A stretch of DNA of 39,658 nucleotides, from positions 1 to 39,658 of the forward strand of contig DAOUGD010000194.1 of NCBI GenBank assembly GCA_034429475.1, given 5' to 3'. Made by a program: the position numbers and the translations under genes. Origin of the DNA: JAKQHY01 sp034429475 (GTDB taxonomy: Bacteria > Chloroflexota > Anaerolineae > B4-G1 > SLSP01). Shown piece by piece: positions 8,421 to 15,442 of this stretch. Each line of letters opens with the position of its first letter. The stretch's first letter is position 1. The notes beneath the pieces are model-generated. The model saw only the letters and a program-made list of their open reading frames with translations. It ran no database searches and was not told the DNA's origin.

Positions 8421-8457
8421 AACAACCCAGCCCAGAGGTTCTCTGGGCTGGGTTGTT
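8421..8457. terminator. Strong hairpin terminator at the end of the ABC operon
   Basis: Seventeen-base perfect arms (aacaacccagcccagag at 8421-8437, complement at 8441-8457) with a 3-nt loop. The T-rich end on one strand and A-rich start on the other make it able to act in both directions. It separates the GC-rich ABC operon from the accessory island. Confidence 0.85.
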
Positions 8458-8551
8458 TCGTTGCGGATCAAGCCCGCAACGGAAAAAAAACACCTCTCAA
8501 GCTCGACTTCAATCGCAAGAGCCGCTGTTGGCACACTCAGGCATAGAATCG

Positions 8552-8582
8552 CGAAAAGTGCCCGGTAGCCAAAGTCTAAATT
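8552..8582. repeat. Left copy of a 31-bp direct repeat bounding the accessory island
   Basis: Starting CGAAAAGTG, this stretch matches 14102-14132 in the same orientation at 25 of 31 positions, counted by eye. It lies 5 nt after the stop end of the TRYPCO1-like gene. It could be an ancient attachment-site or transposon-end remnant. Confidence 0.55.
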
Positions 8583-8587
8583 TCGAT

Positions 8588-8920
8588 CTACTGAGACTTA
8601 GATTCTGATTCTGTTGATTTCCACTTATAGGTGACTGTGTAACTGCCCTCGCCACTGGCCTTAGCCAGCCCAAAGAAGGGTATTCCAGCTTCGGCACCGA
8701 CCTTAATGCCAAATGATACTTCCACTTCTTCAGGGCCTAATTCCTGAAGCGCATTCAGTAGATATTGAGCGTTTTTTTTGAAAGCATTCACAGTCTCTTC
8801 AAATGATTCTAGTGTTTTGGTTCCGAAAGATGTTAATTGGACACCTGCAGAACCAGGTGTTTCTTCGATCTCAGCCCGAATTGGGCCTCCGGGTGTTTCG
8901 ATTGCAATAAAACGACTCAT
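8588..8920 (-). CDS. TRYPCO1-like (CU044_2847 family) protein
   Basis: A 110-aa protein that resembles the trypsin-co-occurring domain TRYPCO1. The match rests on the N-terminal strand pattern FIAIETPGGPIRAEIEE, a central helix (FEETVNAFKKNAQYLLNALQ) and the C-terminal strands EVEVSFGIKVGAEAG and FFGLAKASGEGSYTVTYKW. Proteins of this family are encoded beside trypsin-like proteases in NTP-dependent conflict systems described by the Aravind group. Here it sits 16 nt downstream of such a protease, preceded by GAGGTG, which supports the call independently. Its biochemical role is unknown; a partner or substrate of the protease is the simplest idea. The last residues are charged (STESESKSQ). Confidence 0.75.
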   Translation of the reverse strand: MSRFIAIETPGGPIRAEIEETPGSAGVQLTSFGTKTLESFEETVNAFKKNAQYLLNALQELGPEEVEVSFGIKVGAEAGIPFFGLAKASGEGSYTVTYKWKSTESESKSQ

Positions 8921-8936
8921 TTTTCACCTCATATAG

Positions 8937-10328
8937 TCAGTTCTTGAGATGTGAGATAGCGTCAAGGATATAGCGTGTAGGAATAAGGTAAGCTTCTACC
9001 TCTTTTGCTCGTGGATCTCCCATTGCGCGGATCAGTCCTAAAACCTCACCCTGGCTATCACAGAGTGGCGCGCCACTTACGCCCGGCGCTATCTTTTCTT
9101 CGCCATTTTGCTTAAGCAATTCATATCCATCACTTACCACTCCGCCCCACGAAATGTGATCTATAAGAGCACCATAGATACCTTTAGTTTTTGGGTAACC
9201 AAAACAAAAACAATCTTCCTTGCCGCAAAATCGTGAACGCTCTGTAAGGGGAAGAGCGGGTATCTTATCAGATAGCGGGGGTTTTAACTCTAAGATTGAT
9301 ACATCTTCATCCGCACACCAACAATCTGGGGGAATATCCCTGGTTTGAAGCCATCGCACTTTCCCCTTGAGAGGCTTGATGTCTTGCTTAAAATGATTTA
9401 ATTCAATCACGTCCCCCAATTTTTTCCCCAGGTCCTTAATAACGTGAGCACAGGTAATTGCATAAATCTCTCCATCCTGCGTTGACACTATGAAGCCTGT
9501 TCCCACAATAGTTCCGGGTTTTTCTTCAAATCTTACAATAGTTGACTTACATCGCTCTCGAGCATCTTCTGGAGGGGGCAGTATCTCGACGATACGTTGC
9601 CACAGTATGTCAAACAAGTCCCTAAACCCTACTTGCATATCCAGATCGTTGCTGTAAAGTAAAATGCCACCCTCGGCTAAATTGTGTGTGTCACGTAATT
9701 TAGGTATGTCCTGAACATGTAACTTCGGTTTAGGAGGCACCCTCATCGGAAAAATCCTAGAACGCCATTCCTTTTCGTAGTCTTCTCGCAACAAAAAGTA
9801 AGTAGGTAAATCCCAGAAGAATGCGCAGTAATGTTCAATTTGAAAGAGAGAGGAATTGACATTTGTACAAGCAGGATCTCCGAGTACAACGACATGGTAC
9901 CTGCATTGATCCAGTGTATTAGCCAGGTCTACGTAGACTCGACACATATTGTCGCCACTGGCAATATCATGAAGGAATTTTCCCTTGTATTCTAGAACGA
10001 AATCTCGGTACTTGACTATAAACTCCCGTAGATCGGGAGTAATATTGACAGCAATTTGTCCTGCCTTCTCAAAAGAATAGCGAAGTTCCTCACGTTGTTC
10101 AGGTGAAGCTTTCTTGACAACGAGACGGATTAATTCTCGCGTTAATCCCTGGTATTGGCAATAATTGATCAATGATTTTGCCGTCTCGCCAACTGTATTT
10201 TGCCGAACCAGACGCACCATCGGCTCCCCTAACTCAAGTTGGTGGCAGAGCCGCATCAATTCTTCGACCGACGTATAGGACTCGACGATGCAGTTATATA
10301 AAGCACTGTAATAGCGTGGGGTCGGCAT
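8937..10328 (-). CDS. Trypsin-like serine protease with N-terminal effector-associated-type domain
   Basis: A 463-aa cytoplasmic protein with no signal peptide. The C-terminal half (about 260-463) is a chymotrypsin-fold protease with a complete triad: His295 in ITCAHV, Asp342 in DEDVSIL, Ser418 in PGVSGAPL. The N-terminal 80 residues are helical (SVEELMRLCHQLEL, then AKSLINYCQYQGLTRELIRLV). They resemble the effector-associated (EAD) adaptor domains that link sensors to effectors in conflict systems; this is pattern-level similarity only. The middle region (100-255) is unrecognised and contains YHVVVLGDPACTNV. Cysteines are frequent in the protease (C336, C338, C368, C373, C375). It probably cleaves a target after a homotypic EAD contact. 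The start is preceded by GAGGCAGG, and the TRYPCO1-like gene follows in the same operon. Confidence 0.85.
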   Translation of the reverse strand: MPTPRYYSALYNCIVESYTSVEELMRLCHQLELGEPMVRLVRQNTVGETAKSLINYCQYQGLTRELIRLVVKKASPEQREELRYSFEKAGQIAVNITPDLREFIVKYRDFVLEYKGKFLHDIASGDNMCRVYVDLANTLDQCRYHVVVLGDPACTNVNSSLFQIEHYCAFFWDLPTYFLLREDYEKEWRSRIFPMRVPPKPKLHVQDIPKLRDTHNLAEGGILLYSNDLDMQVGFRDLFDILWQRIVEILPPPEDARERCKSTIVRFEEKPGTIVGTGFIVSTQDGEIYAITCAHVIKDLGKKLGDVIELNHFKQDIKPLKGKVRWLQTRDIPPDCWCADEDVSILELKPPLSDKIPALPLTERSRFCGKEDCFCFGYPKTKGIYGALIDHISWGGVVSDGYELLKQNGEEKIAPGVSGAPLCDSQGEVLGLIRAMGDPRAKEVEAYLIPTRYILDAISHLKN

Positions 10329-10483
10329 CCTGCCTCATTCTTGTTATCGACCATCAAGAAACGAAAGAACACCATAAGTGATGAAAGGGAGATCATGGGG
10401 AAAGGAGCAGCAATTAAACACAAACATTGAACTTGCACTGGAAAAATATAAACGATTCATACTTTCTGCTCCAGGTTTTTCTA

Positions 10484-10960
10484 TTAAAGCGGTACCATTT
10501 CAAGTTTCTTCATGACTTTCAACCCAACCAACCAGTTCACGGCATCAAGATGCTCGCGAATACATTTGGAATTTCTTTCCATCTGCTCCTGATTCAAATT
10601 TTGCTGCGCGTAATCGGTAAGAAGATAGTACAGAGTAGCCATTGTGAGCACGGTTGTCGGATCATTATCGGGAAATGTGTTCCGCATATCGTCGATAGCC
10701 TTTTTAAGTGCGTCTGGCACCCCTGAAGTCTCTGAAGTGCGGTCCAACAGCACAATACTGCTGGCTAAATGCACACATTGATTAATCCCAAAAAGATCGC
10801 GGTTGACAGCCGTTGTTTCTACAGAGGTCATTACATGATAAGCAGAGTCCAGTCTTGCGACAATGGTCTCTTTATACCTATCCAGACGATCCGGAGTTAT
10901 TTCCAAACAGGTTTCAACAATATATTTGTAGTTTTTGGGTATTTGTTTGACATTCGACAT
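10484..10960 (-). CDS. Unrecognised 158-aa helical protein in the protease operon
   Basis: I do not recognise this protein. It is predicted all-helical and soluble, without membrane segments. It begins MSNVKQIPKN and includes RYKETIVARLDSAYHVM, VHLASSIVLLDRTS, TTVLTMATLYYLLTDYAQ and a C-terminal DAVNWLVGLKVMKKLE. The open frame extends upstream to 11287, but that part is antisense-free overlap with the preceding gene and lacks a ribosome site. The ATG at 10960 follows AGTAGGGA and lies 10 nt after the upstream stop, so I use it. A spacer of 155 nt without a gene separates it from the protease. Co-orientation suggests it belongs to the same system, perhaps as a sensor or regulator, but nothing in the sequence shows that. 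Confidence 0.65.
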   Translation of the reverse strand: MSNVKQIPKNYKYIVETCLEITPDRLDRYKETIVARLDSAYHVMTSVETTAVNRDLFGINQCVHLASSIVLLDRTSETSGVPDALKKAIDDMRNTFPDNDPTTVLTMATLYYLLTDYAQQNLNQEQMERNSKCIREHLDAVNWLVGLKVMKKLEMVPL

Positions 10961-10970
10961 TTTTATTTCC

Positions 10971-12227
10971 CTACTCTTCATAATATTCAAGATGAGGTGG
11001 AAACCGTAAGGAAAAATCAGAGGGTTGCAACGGTTTGAAGGCCCGCTCATACCAGGCTTTGTGTCCAATATCATGAAAAGGGTCAAACTGGTGGGATGGT
11101 TGGAACATGAAATAATGAATACATCTACAATTTCGACTAAGGGGAAGACGCCAGCGGATTTCGTCTCCTTTAATTTGCACCCAACGGACATGAACATCAG
11201 CGGCGAAACCATAACCATAGTGATGTGGGCCAAAATGCTTCCAAAGGACAAAATAATCAGGAATATGTTCAAACCTTTTGAGGTCAAAGTAGCATGATTC
11301 TGGCGGCACCTTAGAAAAATAATACGGCCGGAAACTCAAGGCATTGCGACCTTCCTCTGTAAGGACAAAAAGCTCTTCCGTATAGTATGGATTATTTTGA
11401 CCAGGATATACATAGATGACACGATAGAAATTCGCTTTAACCTCTACTGCTTTTTCACTAAAAAATGGACTTCCATTGTAAAGGATTGTAAAGGGCTTTG
11501 ACTTTAGGGTAACTATCGCCCGGATCGGGCCGCTCTTTGACCACACTAATCCGTATTCTTGATCACGCAGGCTAACTCTATGGAACCATTTGTGTTCCCA
11601 GGGTAATGGGAAGAAAACTAACTCGGTCACCTGTCCCCATAGTTTCTCTGGGAAGAAGGGATTATAAGGATGTAACATCTCACCTACAGTAGTAGATTGT
11701 GCAGCCGAAGAAGAAAAAACATTGGCGGCTGCCCCAGTATAAGACAAGCCCGCGGGCGACAGCGAAGGTTTAAATTTGAAATAAACTTCAAGTGTACCAT
11801 TGTTTAATTTGACCCCCTGTGCGGGTCTACCGAATTCCCATTTCCGATCATAACCATCCCTATCACACTCCGACAGCGGATCTTCGTAATGGTGATCAAT
11901 TCGAAGATCCGGTCGGGCATGAACCTGTTCTGTTTTTTTTCCCAGGAGTTGAAATGCAGCATTCTTCTCACCATAATCCTCCCATCCCTGCGGCGTGTTG
12001 GCGGAAGAAAAAGTCATTATTCTCGTACCATTTTCCTCTCCAAAAGGATAATCAATTTGAAAAGCAATTTCCTGCCCACGGTTGTTGTTGCTTAGGGGAT
12101 AGAGTGTGAGGGTTTTTTCATCGAGTTCAGGTGGAACGCCAAGTTCATTGAGATCAATCTGGACATAATCGCTTCTCTCATAGGGAGAAGGATTAGCAAC
12201 TTCAATGGTCCATCGATTAGTACTCAT
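10971..12227 (-). CDS. Unrecognised 418-aa beta-rich protein, first gene of the protease operon
   Basis: I do not recognise this family. The protein is soluble and rich in aromatic residues and predicted beta strands. The N-terminus (RWTIEVANPSPYERSDYVQI) reads like a beta-sandwich strand pair. The centre has YGLVWSKSGPIRAIVTLKSK and FYRVIYVYPGQNNPYYTEEL, a pattern reminiscent of the supersandwich of some polysaccharide lyases and mutarotase-like proteins. The C-terminal third is dense in W, Y, H and F (DYFVLWKHFGPHHYGYGF). The start at 12227 has AAGGATG 9 nt ahead; the in-frame ATG at 12236 would have no spacer. An IS1-family element sits 80 bp upstream and may have cut the operon from its promoter. 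A ligand-binding sensor role is possible but unsupported. Confidence 0.65.
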   Translation of the reverse strand: MSTNRWTIEVANPSPYERSDYVQIDLNELGVPPELDEKTLTLYPLSNNNRGQEIAFQIDYPFGEENGTRIMTFSSANTPQGWEDYGEKNAAFQLLGKKTEQVHARPDLRIDHHYEDPLSECDRDGYDRKWEFGRPAQGVKLNNGTLEVYFKFKPSLSPAGLSYTGAAANVFSSSAAQSTTVGEMLHPYNPFFPEKLWGQVTELVFFPLPWEHKWFHRVSLRDQEYGLVWSKSGPIRAIVTLKSKPFTILYNGSPFFSEKAVEVKANFYRVIYVYPGQNNPYYTEELFVLTEEGRNALSFRPYYFSKVPPESCYFDLKRFEHIPDYFVLWKHFGPHHYGYGFAADVHVRWVQIKGDEIRWRLPLSRNCRCIHYFMFQPSHQFDPFHDIGHKAWYERAFKPLQPSDFSLRFPPHLEYYEE

Positions 12228-12299
12228 AACTATCATCCTTCTTGGTCTTTATTAAAATCAGACTCAACTATGAATTACTCTCATTTAGTATGCTATCCT

Positions 12300-12307
12300 C
12301 TTCTGAT
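12300..12307. repeat. Left target-site duplication of the IS element
   Basis: CTTCTGAT lies immediately left of the element and is repeated exactly at 13542-13549 on its right. Eight base pairs is a usual duplication length for IS1-family transposition. Confidence 0.9.
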
Positions 12308-13541
12308 GGTACCACCACAGGGAATCGTGGTCAGCCGAGCCACTGTTTTTTGAGGTCCAAAAAGGCCTGGCGGGGTCGTCCACGGCGTTTGGGTAAGACC
12401 GGTGATTTCGGAACTTTGAACCAGAGTAGCTCGCTGACTGACCACAAATGGTCGGTAATGCCCGTCGCAATGGCGGGAGTGCGTCTGAGCCAACGACGGC
12501 GATGATGAGGAAGGAGCAGTTCGACACGCAAGCTCTCATGATAGGTGCAGAAATTGTAGACCGTTCCCACCAAATAGACGCCCGCGTGCAGGGTCGGGAT
12601 TTGGTGCACCAGGCAGCGGCTCCGCCGCACCAGCGGAGCCAGCCGTGCGCGAAAGGTAGCGTTGAGCCGCTCGATGTAGGCGGTGTTGATGCCGCCCCCA
12701 CCTTGCGAGGCCTGGAGCAGCGCGGCCACTTGTGCCGGGGTCCCCTGGCAAATCCGCTGCACCACCCCTACCACCCGGCATCCGCCATACTGCTTGACCA
12801 CTTGCGCAATATGAATGCCATCCCAGGGGCGCAAGCGCGGACGTCCCGACTTACCCGTGGGGAGCGGCTCGCGAAACGTGTCGCGAATCGCTTGCAGATA
12901 GGTACTGAGTCCGTCAACGCAAAACAACAGGGGGCGACACAGCGCACAAGCCCGGACTTTTTGTATCAACGCCTTGAGCAAGGTCTGAGCGCGGCGCTTA
13001 CCCACCACGGCCCCCAACCACAAGCGCGACTCAACCTGGAGGGCCATCGCCAACCACAGGAGCATACCCTGCGCCTTGCCCCAGATTTCGTCAGCCTGGA
13101 CCTGCTTCAAGTCGCGTGGCTGCTCCACCAGATGCTCGTGTACCTCTTGCGAGTGCAGACCGGCTTGTTCTTGCACGCGCTGCACGGTGCGTTCGTCCCA
13201 GCCAAAGGCCGCGACAATGGCGGCTACCGGGCAGCCATGGGCCAGCAAGGTAATGACCAGCACCATCTCGATGGCGGGTTTGTGCCCGCGGTAGAAAGGT
13301 GTGCCCTGCGTTTCGGCGAAGGTTTTGCCGCACACCGCACATTTGTAACGGCGTTCCTTCTGGCTGTGAATGCCGATATTGCCTTTGCCAATTTGCCCAC
13401 AGGCGACACATGTCGCATTGGGGCAAAATACTTCTTGCGGGTTCATGGGTTTCTGGTTTTCTGTTTTTATACCCGGATTGTGCCAGTACTCCCGCTTTTT
13501 GCAAATTTTTGTAGTCCACCACGGTTAAATGGGGGGCTACC
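12308..13541 (-). mobile_element. Intact IS1-family insertion sequence (1234 bp)
   Basis: The element is bounded by an exact 8-bp duplication CTTCTGAT. Its ends, read inward, are GGTACCACCAC (left) and GGTAGCCCCCC (right), an imperfect inverted repeat starting with the GGT typical of IS1. It carries one long transposase on the minus strand, which is uninterrupted. The single-ORF layout differs from Escherichia coli IS1, which needs a frameshift, and fits the IS1 subgroups with a fused transposase. The perfect duplication indicates a recent insertion. Confidence 0.88.
12331..13446 (-). CDS. IS1-family transposase, single-ORF type
   Basis: A 371-aa transposase that should cut and join the ends of the surrounding element. 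The N-terminus is a zinc ribbon with C13-x2-C16 and C36-x2-C39, followed by a helix-turn-helix segment (PVAAIVAAFGWDERTVQRV). The catalytic DDE core is visible as D119 in QADEIWG, D178 in FCVDGLSTY and E259 in AYIERLNATFR. The C-terminus is basic (KRRGRPRQAFL), suited to DNA contact. All key residues are present, so the protein should be active. It reads leftward toward the accessory operon, so readthrough from the element could transcribe those genes. Base composition is GC-rich, unlike the island into which it jumped. Confidence 0.92.
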   Translation of the reverse strand: MNPQEVFCPNATCVACGQIGKGNIGIHSQKERRYKCAVCGKTFAETQGTPFYRGHKPAIEMVLVITLLAHGCPVAAIVAAFGWDERTVQRVQEQAGLHSQEVHEHLVEQPRDLKQVQADEIWGKAQGMLLWLAMALQVESRLWLGAVVGKRRAQTLLKALIQKVRACALCRPLLFCVDGLSTYLQAIRDTFREPLPTGKSGRPRLRPWDGIHIAQVVKQYGGCRVVGVVQRICQGTPAQVAALLQASQGGGGINTAYIERLNATFRARLAPLVRRSRCLVHQIPTLHAGVYLVGTVYNFCTYHESLRVELLLPHHRRRWLRRTPAIATGITDHLWSVSELLWFKVPKSPVLPKRRGRPRQAFLDLKKQWLG

Positions 13542-13549
13542 CTTCTGAT
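13542..13549. repeat. Right target-site duplication of the IS element
   Basis: An exact copy of CTTCTGAT at 12300-12307. It marks the right junction of the insertion. Confidence 0.9.
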
Positions 13550-13821
13550 CAGGAGGATCTTAATTTTCAGGTATTACTAACCCCCATCTTCTATGCTGTT
13601 TACCCCGTACCTCATCATACTGCTACTGTATACATGCCAGTATATTGCTATTTTTTGACCAATATCTTACCATGTGCATTCCCGGCTGTAAATTCACATG
13701 CCTTCGCATTATCATCATCACATATTCTATTACAAACACAATCATTATATACTGATAAACCACACAAGTCAATAGGGGGAAAGTTTGAAAATAGTTTTTT
13801 TGTCGTTTTTGGCCACCAGAG
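13550..13821. other. AT-rich spacer between the two IS copies
   Basis: No gene, clear promoter or RNA was found on either strand. A motif at 13570 (GGTATTACTAACCCCC) might be the decayed left end of the neighbouring remnant, because it vaguely matches the right end of the intact element. No target duplication supports this. Confidence 0.5.
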
Positions 13822-14077
13822 TACAAATGCAGAAAAGCGTATACGGGAACGAAAGGCATGTCTTTCTATCGAGCGCACAAAGCGCAGGGGGAGATGAGGT
13901 TGGTAATCACGTTGTTGGCTCAGACGCATGCCAGCGATTGCCGCCAGGCTCACCGGTCACAGAGAGGTGATCCTGAAATTGCTATAATTCAAAGTCCTTC
14001 ACCCACTGGTGCTACCGAAACGGCGTGGATGGCCTTCACAAGCCTCTCTTGCTCTCAAGAAACACTGGCTTGACTGA
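13822..14077 (+). pseudogene. Internally deleted, frameshifted IS1-family transposase remnant
   Basis: Two pieces of a transposase related to the intact one lie in the opposite orientation. The first (13822-13920) reads YKCRKAYTGTKG then FYRAHKAQGEMRLVITLLA, matching residues 34-69 of the intact protein. The second (from 13928) reads PAIAARLTGH, then LLstopFKV, then LPKRRGWPSQASLALKKHWL with stop TGA at 14075-14077, matching its last 50 residues. About 250 codons between them are missing. The second piece is in a different frame, and a tryptophan codon has become TAA at 13985. It is a dead, deletion-derived copy. The family match is firm; whether it can still be mobilised in trans is unknown. 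Confidence 0.85.
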
Positions 14078-14085
14078 CCACATCT

Positions 14086-14100
14086 CCCTGTGGTGTTACC
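14086..14100 (+). mobile_element. Surviving right end of the IS remnant
   Basis: The 15 bases ending ...GGTGTTACC are the reverse complement of GGTAACACCACAGGG. This matches the left end of the intact element (GGTACCACCACAGGG) at 14 of 15 positions. It fixes the right boundary of the remnant at 14100. Confidence 0.75.
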
Positions 14101-14101
14101 T

Positions 14102-14132
14102 CGAAAAGTGTCAGGTAGCTAAATCCAAAATT
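14102..14132. repeat. Right copy of a 31-bp direct repeat bounding the accessory island
   Basis: Begins CGAAAAGTG and matches 8552-8582 in the same orientation at 25 of 31 positions by eye. It lies immediately outside the end of the IS remnant, so it may come either from an IS-related longer terminus or from an island attachment site. The rest of the spacer to 14236 has a TATAGT box at 14150-14155 that may serve the next gene, but no matching -35. Confidence 0.55.
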
Positions 14133-14236
14133 ACAGTTACGGTGTAAAATATAGTCTGTTATCATAAATCCATCGTTGCACGAATTGGATTGCAAAACTA
14201 ACGACTGTCAGACTATTTTCAAGGAGGGCATTCTCT

Positions 14237-14968
14237 ATGGGAGACATTTTCGCCAAAGACTGGCAAGGCGCGCCTTTCGAACTGTTTGGCACAGGGCATC
14301 TGATCGCACTGGGGGTGATCGCGCTGGCGATTGCGGCGCTGTTGTATTTCGGAAAACGCGCCTCGCCCCGCGCCCGCACCGCCATCCGCTGGGGACTGGC
14401 AATCCTACTGACCACCGCCGAATCTTCCTGGCACATCTGGCGAATCGCCGTCGGCACATGGACGGTTCAGGAGATGCTTCCTCTGCATCTGTGCAGCGTG
14501 ATGCTTTGGTTAACCGTCATCATGCTATTGACCAAAAATTACCGAATTTATGAATTTGCTTATCTGCTCGGCATGGCTGGCGCGCTGCAAGCCCTGTTGA
14601 CCCCCGAAGCCGGCATTTATGGCTTTCCCCACTTCCGCATTTTCCAAACCTTGATTGCCCACAGTATCATCGTCGCCGCCGCCCTCTACATGACCATCGT
14701 GGAAGGCTACCGCCCCACCCCCCAATCCCTCAAGCGCGTGATCATTTACAGCAACCTCTACGCCGTCGTCATCTTCTTCTTCAACTTCCTCATCGGCAGC
14801 AACTACCTGTTCATCGCCCACAAACCACCCACCGCCAGTATCATAGATATGATGCCCGCCTGGCCCTGGTATCTACCGTTTATCGAACTGATCGGACTGA
14901 TTTTTATGGCGCTCTTCTACGCCCCATTCGCCGTCATAGATTGGCGCGCTAAACGTCTCAACGGATGA
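14237..14968 (+). CDS. TIGR02206/YwaF family integral membrane protein
   Basis: A 243-aa polytopic membrane protein of the TIGR02206 (Bacillus YwaF) family, whose function is not established. Six or seven hydrophobic helices can be seen, including GHLIALGVIALAIAALLYF near the N-terminus and VVIFFFNFLIGSNYLFIA near residue 185. Conserved-looking polar residues in helices include LPLHLCSVMLW (about 80-90) and HFRIFQTLIAHSI. AAGGAGGG precedes the start. The last residues (LNG) and the stop codon come from the 9-nt-period repeat that fills the spacer, so the natural C-terminus may have been altered by repeat growth. Confidence 0.85.
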   Translation: MGDIFAKDWQGAPFELFGTGHLIALGVIALAIAALLYFGKRASPRARTAIRWGLAILLTTAESSWHIWRIAVGTWTVQEMLPLHLCSVMLWLTVIMLLTKNYRIYEFAYLLGMAGALQALLTPEAGIYGFPHFRIFQTLIAHSIIVAAALYMTIVEGYRPTPQSLKRVIIYSNLYAVVIFFFNFLIGSNYLFIAHKPPTASIIDMMPAWPWYLPFIELIGLIFMALFYAPFAVIDWRAKRLNG

Positions 14969-15005
14969 AACGGATTTCTCCGTTGAATCCGTTCAATCCG
15001 TTGAG
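14957..15005. repeat. 9-nt-period hairpin over the end of the membrane-protein gene
   Basis: Arms ctcaacggatgaaacggatt (14957-14976) and a near-exact complement ending at 15005 are built from 9-nt units around acggat and atccgt. The TGA stop at 14966-14968 lies inside the left arm. It ends 16 nt before the next start codon. Confidence 0.88.
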
Positions 15006-15020
15006 TATTGAGGAGGGCTG

Positions 15021-15389
15021 ATGACAACACCGACGAATTTTGACCGCATTTATGCTCTGATACGCCGCATCCCCGCCGGGAAAGTTGCCAGCTATGGGCA
15101 GATCGCGCGCTGGCTCGGCTGGCCGCGCGGCGCGCGCACGGTGGGATGGGCGCTGCGCGCCCTCACGGACGACGCCGGCGACGTGCCCTGGCACCGCGTC
15201 ATCAACTCGCAGGGCCGCATCAGCCTGGATGCCGAAGGGACCCGCGTGCAGCGCGAGCTGCTGGAAGCTGAGGGTATTGTCTTTGACGCCACTGGCCGCA
15301 TTGACCTCAAAACCTACGCCTGGGTCGGCCCCGCGCCGTGGGAAACAGAAGAACAACTTCAACCACTACTTTTCACGAATCTACATTAG
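15021..15389 (+). CDS. Alkyltransferase-like protein (ATL), Trp in place of the active Cys
   Basis: A 122-aa protein with the DNA-binding fold of O6-alkylguanine transferases. The helix-turn-helix and Arg finger lie in VASYGQIARWLGWPRGARTV. The active-site motif reads PWHRVI where true transferases have PCHRV, so the alkyl-accepting cysteine is replaced by tryptophan. Such alkyltransferase-like proteins bind and flip alkylated guanine without repairing it, and in known cases they hand the lesion to nucleotide excision repair. The ribosome site is GAGGAGGG. The C-terminal tail reads into a repeat at the 3' end (stop at 15387-15389), so the last 15 or so residues may not be native. Confidence 0.88.
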   Translation: MTTPTNFDRIYALIRRIPAGKVASYGQIARWLGWPRGARTVGWALRALTDDAGDVPWHRVINSQGRISLDAEGTRVQRELLEAEGIVFDATGRIDLKTYAWVGPAPWETEEQLQPLLFTNLH

Positions 15390-15422
15390 CTTTGACGTTC
15401 CATTCGTGAAGATTCGTGGTTT
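15361..15422. repeat. Imperfect hairpin repeat over the ATL gene end
   Basis: ttcacgaat (15372-15380) pairs with attcgtgaa (15402-15410), and outer bases aaccac pair with gtggtt at the far end. The right arm repeats attcgtg at a 10-nt step. It covers the ATL stop codon and ends about 20 nt before the transaldolase start. Confidence 0.7.
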
Positions 15423-15442
15423 GTTTTCAAAGAGGAGATAGT

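Noticed and set aside
10329..10483. Possible small gene or RNA in the 155-nt gap of the protease operon
   Set aside because: No frame with a ribosome site and no stable hairpin was seen on either strand.
12448..13548. Plus-strand frame of 366 codons across the IS element
   Set aside because: Antisense to an intact DDE transposase with all catalytic residues; no domain or ribosome site supports the plus-strand frame.
13569..13587. GGTATTACTAACCCCC as left end of the decayed IS copy
   Set aside because: The similarity to the intact right end is loose, and no target duplication matches the sequence after 14100.
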